Counted from the stretch's first letter, positions 25,319 to 34,225 are shown. The stretch is DNA of 37,069 nucleotides from Bacteroides sp. SM23_62_1 (GCA_001304505.1 LJUQ01000011.1:1-37069), one strand, 5' to 3'. Notes: generated from the letters alone by a model not told the origin. A program made the numbers and translations.

Positions 25319-26551
25319 TCAAAGATCTAAATTATATTCTTTGATCTTACGGTATAGTGTACGTTCAGAAATCCCTAATTCTTCCGCTGCATATTTTCTC
25401 TTTCCGTGATGTTTCTCAAGCGCTTTGTTTATAAGTTCTTTTTCTTTTTCTTCCAGCGATAGCGATTCTTCAATAATTTCTTCAGTGTCCTGTATATCAG
25501 CACTTTCAGTTCTTTTTATATTTATATTATGAGATTTGTTGACATTCCCATTTACCTCAGCCTCTTCATAAAGTTTTTGAATGGTTTGTGCATGGTTTTG
25601 GTGTAATTCGGCACTTTCCACACCTTTCTGCATGATCTCTGCAACAAGACTTTTAAGATCGTTCAGATCATTCTTCATATCAAAAAGGATTTTATACAAG
25701 ATTTCTCTTTCCGTGTTAAACGTATGTTCATCAATAACCTTTTCATAGATCATTGGGAGTTTAACAGGCTGATAATCTGGAAGATATTTGGCTATTATGT
25801 GTTCATTGATTTCACGATCCTGTTCAATAACCGACATTTGTTCGGTAATGTTTTTAAGCTGCCGGATATTCCCCGGCCATCGATAGTTTTCAAGGATGCT
25901 TCTGGCAGGATCGGTAAGTGTGACAGCAGGCATTCTGCTTTTTTCGGCAAAATCGACTGCAAACTTCCTGAATAGCAAATGAATATCTTCCTTTCTTTCC
26001 CGCAAAGCCGGAACATGAATAGGAACAGTATTCAGTCGGTAATAGAGGTCTTCTCTGAATTTGTTTTGCTGTATTGCATGAAGAATTTCAATATTGGTAG
26101 CAGCTATGACTCTGACATTTGTTTTCTGTACCTTTGAAGATCCGACCCTTATAAATTCTCCGGTCTCTAAAACTCTGAGTAACCTGACCTGTGTGGACAA
26201 GGGTAATTCGGAAACTTCGTCAAGAAAAATTGTTCCTCCATTTGCCACCTCGAAGTATCCTTTCCGGCTTTCATGTGCACCGGTAAACGAACCTTTTTCA
26301 TGACCAAACAATTCTGAATCTATTGTGCCTTCAGGGATTGCTCCACAATTAACAGCAATATATGATCCATGTTTACGTGCGCTAAATTGATGAATGATCT
26401 GGGGGAAAAATTCCTTACCTGTTCCACTTTCGCCGGTTATCAATACCGAGAGATCAGTAGGGGCAACATTGGTCGCAATATCGATTGCCCTGTTTAAAGC
26501 AGGATGATTTCCTATAATTCCAAATCGTTGTTTTACTGTTTGAATTTCCAT
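25319..26551 (-). CDS. Sigma-54-dependent transcriptional activator, AAA+ and Fis-HTH, no receiver domain
   Basis: A 410-aa bacterial enhancer-binding protein. It begins almost directly with the AAA+ domain: Walker A GESGTGKE (40-47), the sigma-54 contact loop ELFGHEKGSFTGA with GSFTGA (87-92) instead of the usual GAFTGA, Walker B GGTIFLDE, and the arginine region ENYRWPGNIRQLKN. A linker of about 80 residues (270-350) leads to a Fis-type HTH, AAEELGISERTLYRKIKEYNL. There is no phospho-receiver or GAF domain, so control must come through the N-terminus, expression level or a partner. The lineage is known to keep it next to lptE-secG. Confidence 0.93.
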   Translation of the reverse strand: MEIQTVKQRFGIIGNHPALNRAIDIATNVAPTDLSVLITGESGTGKEFFPQIIHQFSARKHGSYIAVNCGAIPEGTIDSELFGHEKGSFTGAHESRKGYFEVANGGTIFLDEVSELPLSTQVRLLRVLETGEFIRVGSSKVQKTNVRVIAATNIEILHAIQQNKFREDLYYRLNTVPIHVPALRERKEDIHLLFRKFAVDFAEKSRMPAVTLTDPARSILENYRWPGNIRQLKNITEQMSVIEQDREINEHIIAKYLPDYQPVKLPMIYEKVIDEHTFNTEREILYKILFDMKNDLNDLKSLVAEIMQKGVESAELHQNHAQTIQKLYEEAEVNGNVNKSHNINIKRTESADIQDTEEIIEESLSLEEKEKELINKALEKHHGKRKYAAEELGISERTLYRKIKEYNLDL

Positions 26552-26623
26552 TTCTATATCTTAATCAATATCTTTGACATTCTATTCAGGAAGATGTTCC
26601 CGGCAAACCTGCAACCATGAGCA

Positions 26624-26658
26624 GTGAATCGTGAATTGTGAGTCGTGAGTCGTGAGTC
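26624..26658. repeat. Heptamer microsatellite (GTGARTY) x5
   Basis: Five uninterrupted 7-bp units: GTGAATC, GTGAATT, GTGAGTC, GTGAGTC, GTGAGTC. It lies in the 452-bp gene-free gap between the sigma-54 activator and kdsB, about 70 bp upstream of the activator's start. Confidence 0.9.
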
Positions 26659-26683
26659 GGTATTCAAAGGCCTTGGAATAATA

Positions 26684-26816
26684 CTCGAAATTCGAAAATC
26701 GAAATCCGGACAATTTCTGAAGCGAAGCGAAAGAAATTTCCCCTGAGCGGGTTGTGTGTTTGCCTAGTGTGTAGCGAATAAATAAACTCGAAATGTCGAA
26801 AAACGAAATTCAAACT
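26684..26816. repeat. Second CGAAA-word tract, gap before kdsB
   Basis: ACTCGAAATTCGAAAATCG at 26683-26701 and CTCGAAATGTCGAAAAACG near 26789-26807 repeat the CGAAA words seen at 21018-21113, in the same orientation. Between them is TCTGAAGCGAAGCGAAAG. The rest of the gap (to 27003) is AT-rich. No clear kdsB promoter of the TTTG/TAnnTTTG type was found in it. Confidence 0.6.
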
Positions 26817-27003
26817 CCCTCCCACACCAAACGAAAATCAATAACTATTATCCAAACTCAAAACACTCACCCACCCTAACCTTGAACTAAGAACTTAGAA
26901 CCGAAAACTAATCTTCCTGTCATTTTTTCCTGAAAAAGTATGACAAAATTACAATTTTATACGATTTTTACTAAATTGGTAGTGTTTCAAAATTAATATC
27001 ACC

Positions 27004-27756
27004 ATGAAATTTTTAGGAATCATACCAGCCCGCTACGAATCCAGTCGTTTCCCGGGCAAATCTCTTGCAGATCTGGGTGGTAAACCTCTGATTGTCCGGG
27101 TTTATAACCAGGTTAAGAAAGTACTTGACAATGTTATTGTCGCAACTGATGATCAACGAATAGAAGCGGCTGTAAAGGATGCCGGAGGCCAGGCGCTGAT
27201 GACCGGTCATGAACACAAAAGTGGGACAGACCGGTGTGCTGAAGCTGCCCGTCTATATTGTAAATCTGGTAACCTGGTTGATGTCATCATCAACGTACAG
27301 GGTGATGAACCATTTATCCGTGAAGAGCAGATAAAAATGTTGATGAAATGTTTTGATGACCAGCATGTAGACATTGCAACACTGGTTAACCCAATCAGGT
27401 CGAACGATGATATCTTTAACTCCAATATTGTTAAGGTTATCAAAAATCATGAAGATATTGCCATGTATTTCAGCCGGTCACCAATACCATACCTCAGAAA
27501 AACCGACAGATCGGCCTGGTCACGCCACCATCAGTTCCTCAGGCACATCGGTGTATATGCTTTCAGGTACAGAATATTACAGGAAATCACGGAATTACCC
27601 CAATCATCCCTTGAACTGGCTGAATCGCTTGAGCAGAACCGCTGGCTTGAGAACAATTACCGTATCAAGATAAGGTTAACAGATATGGAAACTTTCAGTA
27701 TTGATACACCCGGAGACCTTAAAAACGCAAAGAAATATCTCTCAGAACTGGATTAG
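27004..27756 (+). CDS. kdsB: 3-deoxy-manno-octulosonate cytidylyltransferase (CMP-KDO synthetase)
   Basis: Activates KDO with CTP for lipid A core synthesis in the cytosol. The 250 aa are full length. The nucleotide-binding N-terminus GIIPARYESSRFPGKSLADLG is diagnostic. NVIVATDDQRI, GTDRCAEAA and INVQGDEPFI carry the substrate and metal residues, and HIGVYAFR and ESLEQNRWLENNYRI complete the fold. It is a single gene on the + strand between two minus-strand genes. Together with lptE it indicates an LPS-bearing Gram-negative cell. Confidence 0.97.
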   Translation: MKFLGIIPARYESSRFPGKSLADLGGKPLIVRVYNQVKKVLDNVIVATDDQRIEAAVKDAGGQALMTGHEHKSGTDRCAEAARLYCKSGNLVDVIINVQGDEPFIREEQIKMLMKCFDDQHVDIATLVNPIRSNDDIFNSNIVKVIKNHEDIAMYFSRSPIPYLRKTDRSAWSRHHQFLRHIGVYAFRYRILQEITELPQSSLELAESLEQNRWLENNYRIKIRLTDMETFSIDTPGDLKNAKKYLSELD

Positions 27757-27776
27757 ATAAGCGGAATAACTCCCAA

Positions 27777-27797
27777 TGAATGACTTTGAATCATTCA
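27777..27797. terminator. Possible terminator between convergent kdsB and ABC permease
   Basis: TGAATGA (27777-27783) and TCATTCA (27791-27797) form a 7-bp inverted repeat with a 7-base loop in the 82-bp gap between the two stop codons. The stem is AT-rich with only a weak U-tract, so this is a low-confidence bidirectional terminator. Confidence 0.3.
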
Positions 27798-27838
27798 CTG
27801 AGTTCATTAATTAATTTCTTAAAAATTTAAATCCCGTA

Positions 27839-30259
27839 TCACTCATATTGTAAAGCCTGGACCGGGCTGGCTTTAGCGGATTTGACCGATTGGTAGCTTA
27901 CTGTGATGAATGCAACAATAATAGCCAGGAACGCAGCAGGTAAAAAGAACCATAACTCAATATTGATGTGGTATGCAAATCTTCCCAGCCAGATTTTCAT
28001 CAGGAAGTATGAAAGCGGAAATGCGATCAGTATAGCCCAGAATACCCACCGGGTGAAATGTGAAAGAAGCATGAATGCAATCGTCTGTATGGATGCTCCC
28101 ATTGCTTTCCGGATTCCTATTTCCCGGGTTCTGAGTTCAGCGATATGTGCCGCAAGACCGAATAGCCCTAGAGAAGCTATGAATATAGCCAGAAGGGAAA
28201 ATACTGCAAAAATGCCAGCTGTTTTTTCTTCTTCCTTATATATCATGTCCAGGTCTTTATCAAGAAAATAATAATCAAATGGTTCATTCTTTGTGAACTT
28301 TTTCCAGGCCTTCTCAATATATTCCATTGTTTTTGGAATATTTTCACCATCCAGTCGAACAACAAGATTCTGAACATGCAGGCTGGGATCAAGAAGTGTC
28401 AGTATCATCGGTTTTATCTCTTTATGAAGAGATTCAAAATGGTAATCCTTTACAACCCCGATTACTTTATAACCTTTTTCCTCACCCATCACACCAACAG
28501 GAAAAAGTTTTGCACCAACCGGCTTGTCCAGCTCCAACTCTATGGCTGCAGATTCATTGATAATCATCAGATGTTCATCCGGCTGGTTGATTCGGTCAAA
28601 GTCTCTGCCTTCAGTAAGATGCATCTGCATTGTCTCCACAAAATCAGCATCGGCTGTCATATAGGAAAGGTATTTGACCGTCTTTTTTCCTTTCTCAGTG
28701 ACCCAAAAAGGTACTTCTTCCTGGTATTCCCCCGGTAATGAATAGGTTATTGAAGCACTGACAATGCTTGAATTATCTGTAAGTATTTTTTTAAAATCTT
28801 CTTTCTGCTTCATCAGGGCATAAGCACGCTGAATAACAACTACGTTATTTTTATTAAAGCCAAGGTTTTTCCCCTGCAGATATCTTACCTGGTTATAAAT
28901 GATAATACTGGAAATGATTAGTGCAATTGAGAGAGTGAACTGGGAAAGAACCAGGATGCCACGAAAATGTATACCACCAGCACCTGAAAAGTTTTTGCCT
29001 TTCATGATATTAATCACCGGGAATTTTGAAAGGTATAATGATGGATAACTCCCTGAAAAAATACCAACAATAATAGCACCAGTTAATAAAACCGGGATCA
29101 GGAACCATGCATGGTAGATTTCTTTCTGCAGGTTTAATCCTGACAGGGCACTGAAGGGTTTTAGGATTAACTCAATGATTACCAGTGCGATGAAAGTTGC
29201 CAGGATACTGAAAAATATTGATTCGGTAAGAAACTGGAGAATCATCTGCCTGCGTGTTGCTCCAACAATTTTTCTGAGTGCCACCTCCCTGGCTCGCGTT
29301 GAAAGACGCGCAGTGGACAGGTTCATATAATTAACACATGCAATGAACAGGATGATTGCTGCCAGAAGAGAAAATATGTATAGATAAATTTTTTGCCTGC
29401 CTGCTTCAAATTGACCTTCAATTCCGGTCGCGAAATGAATATCCGTCAGTGGCTGAAGGTATAACTCAAAAAAGTTTATTGGCCCACCGGAAATAAATTC
29501 TGATGAAAAAAACTGATTGATAACAGGCAATAAGTATTTGTCGGTTATTGCAACCAGCTCATTATTCACCTGGCCTGGTTTTGATCCTTCCTTTAAAAGT
29601 ACATACGTTGCAACGGGCCATTTACTCCAGTCATCTGTCTCTTTTTCATCCAGAATACCCTTCAGGCTAGCGAGATAATCAAAATGTAGATGGGTGTTTT
29701 CGGGTGCGTTTTTACATACTCCAGTTACAGTAAACTTCCAGCCATTATCAAGAAAAAGTAACTTGCCCAGCGGATTTTCCGATCCAAAATATCTTTCGGC
29801 GGTCTCTTCCGTGATAACAATTGTGTATTCTTCTGTCAGAAGTGTACCCTGGTCACCCTTAACAACCGGAATACTGAAGATATTGAAAATTGACTGATCT
29901 GTATAATAAAATTTTGTAGCAGAATAATGTTTGTCATTATAACTGACTCTTTTGTGACTTCCTATCAGTACTTTTGTTGCCTCTTCCACCTCAGGGATCT
30001 GTTGCTTCATCACAACGGACAGGTTATAAGGAGTCAGGGCACTATGATATTTATGTTCAAATGCCTGTGCTTTTGCATTTATACGGTAAATACGGTCATG
30101 ATAAGCATGATACCTGTCATAACTCAGCTCCTGTTTTACCAGAATATAAATAAGGATACTAATAGTTATACCAAAAGCAAGACCAAATATATTAATAAGG
30201 CTGAAAATCCTGTACTTGGCAAAGGTACGGATAGCTGTTTTGATATAATTACTGAACAT
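27839..30259 (-). CDS. ABC transporter permease, MacB/FtsX type (two FtsX domains)
   Basis: An 806-aa inner-membrane protein. TM1 at about 20-40 (FSLINIFGLAFGITISILIYILV) is followed by a periplasmic MacB-PCD domain (about 50-240). The first FtsX block (about 285-430) contains NYMNLSTARLSTRAREVALRKIVGATRRQMILQFL. A second periplasmic domain (about 470-660) and a second FtsX block (about 680-806, ELRTREIGIRKAMGASIQTIA) follow. This duplicated architecture is the standard large Bacteroidetes permease, often in arrays with a separate ATPase. No ATPase gene is in this window, so the partner is encoded elsewhere. The exported substrate is unknown; mechanotransmission from the cytosolic ATPase to the periplasm is the family mode. 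Confidence 0.92.
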   Translation of the reverse strand: MFSNYIKTAIRTFAKYRIFSLINIFGLAFGITISILIYILVKQELSYDRYHAYHDRIYRINAKAQAFEHKYHSALTPYNLSVVMKQQIPEVEEATKVLIGSHKRVSYNDKHYSATKFYYTDQSIFNIFSIPVVKGDQGTLLTEEYTIVITEETAERYFGSENPLGKLLFLDNGWKFTVTGVCKNAPENTHLHFDYLASLKGILDEKETDDWSKWPVATYVLLKEGSKPGQVNNELVAITDKYLLPVINQFFSSEFISGGPINFFELYLQPLTDIHFATGIEGQFEAGRQKIYLYIFSLLAAIILFIACVNYMNLSTARLSTRAREVALRKIVGATRRQMILQFLTESIFFSILATFIALVIIELILKPFSALSGLNLQKEIYHAWFLIPVLLTGAIIVGIFSGSYPSLYLSKFPVINIMKGKNFSGAGGIHFRGILVLSQFTLSIALIISSIIIYNQVRYLQGKNLGFNKNNVVVIQRAYALMKQKEDFKKILTDNSSIVSASITYSLPGEYQEEVPFWVTEKGKKTVKYLSYMTADADFVETMQMHLTEGRDFDRINQPDEHLMIINESAAIELELDKPVGAKLFPVGVMGEEKGYKVIGVVKDYHFESLHKEIKPMILTLLDPSLHVQNLVVRLDGENIPKTMEYIEKAWKKFTKNEPFDYYFLDKDLDMIYKEEEKTAGIFAVFSLLAIFIASLGLFGLAAHIAELRTREIGIRKAMGASIQTIAFMLLSHFTRWVFWAILIAFPLSYFLMKIWLGRFAYHINIELWFFLPAAFLAIIVAFITVSYQSVKSAKASPVQALQYE

Positions 30260-30448
30260 CCCCTAAACCCTTTTATATACAGTATCCATATATTGTGCCA
30301 TAACGGATAACTGTTTAATTATCTGCCGAATAACTAAAATTTTACAGGGTTTGCTGGGGAATTCAGGGTGTCCGGTTTTGCACACAAATGTACGAATCAG
30401 GACAATATCTAAGGTGTTCAGAATGAACAGGAAATCCTGTTCCGGTTA

Positions 30449-30853
30449 TCAGGAAATTACATAATAATTGAATTCAAGATCACATGCTTCGGCTAATTCC
30501 TCTCCATCATCACGCATTTGTTCATCTCCTTCATCATAATACCAGTTAACCTCAAGATCTATCCCATATACCTTAAACCTCTTTATGCAATTGAGAATTT
30601 CTATAATTTGTTTCGAGGATGCTGAATTAAAATAGGCCAGTCGAAATTCCATTAATACTTTGTACATCCCTGAATCTGCTGATTTATTTTTTGAAAAATA
30701 ATTTCCCAGGTTAGATAGCCAATCGATGATCTGATCGTAGAAATTCCGTACATCTTCGGGTCTGGATACACCACCAATACGAAAAATTAATGATTCGATA
30801 TTAAAACTCACTTCCGGGGTAAAATCTGTTGCGGCAATTGTGAGATTTTCCAT
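30449..30853 (-). CDS. siaC: SiaC-family regulatory phosphoprotein (DUF1987)
   Basis: A 134-aa cytosolic switch protein. In Pseudomonas aeruginosa SiaC is phosphorylated on Thr68 by SiaB, and the unphosphorylated form activates the diguanylate cyclase SiaD. The fold is recognisable here from TPEVSFNIESLIFRIGGVSRPED, FYDQIIDWLSNLG, and the phosphosite region MEFRLAYFNSASSK. Aligned with the remembered LLYLNTSS motif, Thr68 corresponds to Ser77, so a hydroxyl acceptor is kept. The end VNWYYDEGDEQMRDDGEELAEACDLEF is typical. The ATG follows the siaB stop with no gap (TAAATG). The output partner in this organism is unknown. Confidence 0.85.
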   Translation of the reverse strand: MENLTIAATDFTPEVSFNIESLIFRIGGVSRPEDVRNFYDQIIDWLSNLGNYFSKNKSADSGMYKVLMEFRLAYFNSASSKQIIEILNCIKRFKVYGIDLEVNWYYDEGDEQMRDDGEELAEACDLEFNYYVIS

Positions 30854-31378
30854 TTACATCGAGTTATTATCTAAATGCAGTTGTAATTCAAAATTCAAAA
30901 ATCCATCGAAAAGGCTTTCAAAATTATATTGTATGGGATGTCCACTTAGTTTAACCATTTCAAAAAAGCCAAGTCCTGCACCGCCTTTTTCGGTGAATTC
31001 CCCGTTAGTTAAGGTTTTGCGGTACAAGATACGCATTTCATCCTGATTAAGGTTGTTGATCAGGTCAATTTTTTGTTTTACCCGTAACATGTCCTGTTGT
31101 TTAATAGGATTGACGGCTCTCAAAAGATAGGAACTCGCATTACGTGATAAATGAAATTCGGGTTCAAAATCAGGATTATTTTTTATAAAGCTGTTGTAAT
31201 GGTCAGAATATTTCAGAATATTTTCCAGGATTTCAATAATAAGAGAGGTTAATTTTTTAAAGACCCCCGTTCCAATATTAAATTGATTCCTTCTTGCATT
31301 CAGTGCAGTAATCAACTGTCCTATTTTCTTAAATGTAAGTGCCCCTTTAAAATCAATTATTGTTGAATATGAACTCAT
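30854..31378 (-). CDS. siaB: SiaB-family protein kinase (HATPase-like, DUF6272)
   Basis: A 174-aa kinase with a GHKL-type nucleotide fold that phosphorylates SiaC. The N box is EILENILKYSDH (about 49-60), with the Glu/Asn expected to coordinate Mg-ATP. The glycine-rich lid is KGGAGLGFFEMVKLS (about 131-145). FDGFLNFELQLHL is the final strand. The order siaB-siaC with abutting stop and start indicates coupled translation. The usual third member, the PP2C/SpoIIE-type phosphatase SiaA, is not adjacent. The gene lies 31 bp after the rnhA stop and may be co-transcribed with it. Confidence 0.83.
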   Translation of the reverse strand: MSSYSTIIDFKGALTFKKIGQLITALNARRNQFNIGTGVFKKLTSLIIEILENILKYSDHYNSFIKNNPDFEPEFHLSRNASSYLLRAVNPIKQQDMLRVKQKIDLINNLNQDEMRILYRKTLTNGEFTEKGGAGLGFFEMVKLSGHPIQYNFESLFDGFLNFELQLHLDNNSM

Positions 31379-31409
31379 TATTTTTGGGCTGTTGCAGAAT
31401 TAAATTATT

Positions 31410-31892
31410 TCAGAACAGTTTTTGATCGAATGTATAACCTTCATCTTCCATGAGATTATCATTTTGTGAAGCAGCTACTGCAAGCTGGTCGCATTGATCA
31501 TTTTCCGGATGATCCGAGTGTCCCTTGATCCATACAAATTCAATCCTGTGTTTACGGTATAGCTCCAGGAATATTTTCCACAGGTCAGGATTCTTTTTCT
31601 TTTTAAATCTCTTTCTTTCCCAATCAAAGATCCAGCCTTTATTCACAGCTTCACAGACATATTTGGAATCGGAATAGATAACCACATAACTATTTTCATG
31701 CGTGAGCTGTTCAAGTGCCCTGATCACTGCCAGGAGCTCCATCCTGTTATTGGTTGTCAGCCTGTATCCCTGTGAGATTTCCTTACGGTGATTGCCATAT
31801 TTCATCACGATCCCATATCCTCCGGGGCCCGGATTACCACGTGCTGCCCCATCAGTAAAAATCTCAATCCTCTTTCCCTCTGACATCTGCAA
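31410..31892 (-). CDS. rnhA: Ribonuclease HI
   Basis: Degrades the RNA strand of RNA-DNA hybrids in replication and repair. The 160 aa contain the DEDD active site: Asp14 in IFTDGAARGNPGPGGYG, Glu52 in NNRMELLAVIRAL, Asp75 in VIYSDSKYV, and the final Asp in NDQCDQLAVAAS. The loop His of WIKGHSDHPEN is also present. A basic protrusion of the E. coli type is present (WERKRFKKKKNPDLW). The start could be ATG 31892 or ATG 31886, which differ by MQ. A strong terminator just upstream isolates it from the S46 peptidase gene. Confidence 0.95.
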   Translation of the reverse strand: MQMSEGKRIEIFTDGAARGNPGPGGYGIVMKYGNHRKEISQGYRLTTNNRMELLAVIRALEQLTHENSYVVIYSDSKYVCEAVNKGWIFDWERKRFKKKKNPDLWKIFLELYRKHRIEFVWIKGHSDHPENDQCDQLAVAASQNDNLMEDEGYTFDQKLF

Positions 31893-31917
31893 TATCGCTG
31901 TTAAAAGTGTTTAAGAT

Positions 31918-31944
31918 AAAAAAAAAGGGCCGAATTGCGGCCCT
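31918..31944 (-). terminator. Intrinsic terminator of the S46 peptidase genes
   Basis: AGGGCCG (31926-31932) and CGGCCCT (31938-31944) form a 7-bp GC-rich stem with loop AATTG. On the minus strand the stem is followed by nine T. It lies 22 bp after the stop at 31966 and ahead of rnhA. Confidence 0.9.
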
Positions 31945-31965
31945 AATTTTGACAAACGGATTGGT

Positions 31966-34122
31966 TTATTCCACGATAATCATTTCCTCGATTAGATGTG
32001 TTGCGCCAGCGAATTTATCCATGATAAATAAAACATAACGGATATCTACATTTATACATTTTTGTAGTTCGGGCTCAAAGGCCAGATCACTGCTCATGGC
32101 TTCCCAGTTCCCGTCGAAGGCAATACCGATCAATTCACCACCGGCATTCAGTACAGGGCTGCCTGAATTGCCGCCTGTAATATCATTATTAGTTGTAAAG
32201 CAGACAGGCATTATGTCACCCATACCATACCTGCCATAATCTTTTGACTGGTATAACTGCTTAAGACGCTCATCCACAACAAATTCCGGGTTGTCCGGAT
32301 CCTCTTTTTCCATCACACCCGTCAGTGAAGTATAAAATTCATAATGTACAGCATCCCTGGCCTGATAATCACCAACACGCCCATAACTGAGACGCATGGT
32401 TGAATTGGCATCCGGGTAAAATTTCCGGTCCTTCTGCATCTCAGTCAGTCCCGCAATATACAACCGATGACCCCTGTTAAGATTTTCCTGGTAATAATTG
32501 TACTGGTCATCTATTTCAAAATATTTCCTGTAAACCGATATTGCTATGCCAAAGGCGGGATCTTTCTGAAGCATCCTGATATCAGGAGATTCAAGAAACA
32601 TATTTAATCTGTTGCGGTCAACAAACATGGATTTTTTAAATACTTTATCCACGTATTTCTCAAAATTACCTTTATATTTTATACTGATGGTAGCAAAAAA
32701 ATCAGGATGGAATTGCTGCTTAACATTTTCAGAAAACAATTGAAGCATCGCCAGGGTTACTTTTTTATCTGTTGCGGCGTTATAATCCTTGAAAAAATCA
32801 TTTATGTCCCGTTGCATACTTTCAATGACTTCACCAATTGCCTGAGGATCATCCGGATACTCCAGTACGGTCATAAATAATTGAAAAAAGGAGGCTGAAA
32901 AATTTATAAATTCAATACCGCTGAGCAACGCTTCCAGGATATATTGCCTTGCATGATGGTAATCCCTGTTATTTAAAACAGCATTCTTAACCAGATCAAA
33001 TGATTGTCCGTATTTTTCCGTCCTTTCCTGATCTGCATTTACCCATTCAAGGAATTGATTTTCGAGATGTTTTTGCCTGTTAATCAAATCAAGGTTCTTA
33101 ATTCCCTCATTCTGCCCGATAGAATACTTCCAGTAATTGCTTGATGTGGAGTACTTTGAAGCATATTTAATTCTGATTTCATTGCTGGATAACATATCCT
33201 CCATCATCAAATCCTGTCTTAAGCCTCTTATTTTGATACGATTTGGGTTATCAATTTCATTTACCTGCTCAATTTCCCAGGAAGTCATATAACGGTTTGT
33301 AATACCCGGATAACCTATGACCATAGCAAAATCATTTTTCTGGATTCCTTTCAACGATATTGTCAGAAAATTCCTTGGTTTCAAAGGGATGTTTTCAGGG
33401 GCATACTCAGCCGGTTTACCGTCAGGTCCTGTATATACCCTGAACAGGGTAAAATCACCAGTATGTCTCGGCCAGATCCAGTTATCGGTATCATGACCAA
33501 ACTTGCCGATTGATTCAGGTGGGGCACCAACCAGGCGAACATCAAGATATGTTTCCGTGATGATGAGATAGAATTTATTCCCTCCGAAAAACTGGACTAT
33601 GGATGCCTCATAATGTGTCCCATTAATTGCTTCATTTTCAATGGAATCGCTAATCTCTGCAATAATCTCCTGACGCTCAGATTCAGTCATCCGGTCATTC
33701 AGGCGAAGATTGATCACATCTGAAATATCATCCATCCTTATCAGAAAGGAGATGGTTTTGCCGGGATTGGGAAGTTCTTCCTCACGGATCATGGCCCAGA
33801 AACCGTCTGTCAGGTAATCATGTTCAACACTGCTGTGATACTGTATTTCGTCAAAACCACAGTGGTGATTGGTCAGCAGGAGGCCATCAGGAGAGATCAG
33901 TTCAGCTGTACATGATCCATAATCCAGGGCGCCAATGGCATCCTTCAGGCTGGATGTATTTATATTATATATCTGATCAGCACTCAGCTTCAGCCCCATT
34001 TCCTGCATAATGGAGATGTTTAGTTCCTCCAGAAGGGGCAGAAGCCACATTCCTTCATCTGCTCTTATATTACATAAAGTAAACAACCCTGCAAGAAGAA
34101 AACTTATCCCTGTTTTTTTCAT
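31966..34122 (-). CDS. S46-family dipeptidyl-peptidase (DPP7-like), downstream copy
   Basis: A 718-aa periplasmic serine dipeptidyl-peptidase. Signal peptide 1 to about 21 (FLLAGLFTLCNIRADEG), then the S46 N-terminal WLLPLLEELN. The chymotrypsin-like double barrel shows the catalytic His in LLLTNHHCGF (about 86-87), the Asp in the FGHDTDNWIWPRH region, and the nucleophile in ITGGNSGSPVLN. The S1 determinant in AFDGNWEAM is Gly, as in DPP7, rather than the Arg of DPP11, so hydrophobic P1 residues are expected. ATG 34122 is preferred: upstream codons to 34188 are a translated palindromic repeat. Last gene before the terminator at 31918. Confidence 0.93.
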   Translation of the reverse strand: MKKTGISFLLAGLFTLCNIRADEGMWLLPLLEELNISIMQEMGLKLSADQIYNINTSSLKDAIGALDYGSCTAELISPDGLLLTNHHCGFDEIQYHSSVEHDYLTDGFWAMIREEELPNPGKTISFLIRMDDISDVINLRLNDRMTESERQEIIAEISDSIENEAINGTHYEASIVQFFGGNKFYLIITETYLDVRLVGAPPESIGKFGHDTDNWIWPRHTGDFTLFRVYTGPDGKPAEYAPENIPLKPRNFLTISLKGIQKNDFAMVIGYPGITNRYMTSWEIEQVNEIDNPNRIKIRGLRQDLMMEDMLSSNEIRIKYASKYSTSSNYWKYSIGQNEGIKNLDLINRQKHLENQFLEWVNADQERTEKYGQSFDLVKNAVLNNRDYHHARQYILEALLSGIEFINFSASFFQLFMTVLEYPDDPQAIGEVIESMQRDINDFFKDYNAATDKKVTLAMLQLFSENVKQQFHPDFFATISIKYKGNFEKYVDKVFKKSMFVDRNRLNMFLESPDIRMLQKDPAFGIAISVYRKYFEIDDQYNYYQENLNRGHRLYIAGLTEMQKDRKFYPDANSTMRLSYGRVGDYQARDAVHYEFYTSLTGVMEKEDPDNPEFVVDERLKQLYQSKDYGRYGMGDIMPVCFTTNNDITGGNSGSPVLNAGGELIGIAFDGNWEAMSSDLAFEPELQKCINVDIRYVLFIMDKFAGATHLIEEMIIVE

Positions 34123-34143
34123 AGCGCTCTCTTTTGAAACTGG

Positions 34144-34200
34144 ACTCACCCCCCTGCCCTCCTCTCTCTTGAGAGAGGGGGGAATCAAAGGGGGGTGAGT
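34144..34200. repeat. 57-bp nested palindromic element between the S46 genes
   Basis: Outer arms ACTCACCCCCC (34144-34154) and GGGGGGTGAGT (34190-34200) are perfect 11-bp inverted repeats. An inner hairpin, CCTCTCTC-TT-GAGAGAGG (34161-34178), lies between them. This is the layout of a small REP/MITE-like mobile hairpin. It occupies most of the gap between the two peptidase genes, and its translation produces a spurious N-terminal extension of the downstream gene. Confidence 0.75.
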
Positions 34201-34225
34201 ACGTTAGTTAAAAATATCTGGCATA

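Noticed and set aside
30385-30392. Exact TAnnTTTG box (TACATTTG, minus strand) as promoter of the ABC permease
   Set aside because: It points left and lies about 125 bp upstream of the ATG, but has no -33 TTTG at 19-21 bp. Too weak to annotate.
34123-34188. 22-codon N-terminal extension of the downstream S46 peptidase
   Set aside because: It is translated from the 57-bp palindromic element and would precede a normal signal peptide.
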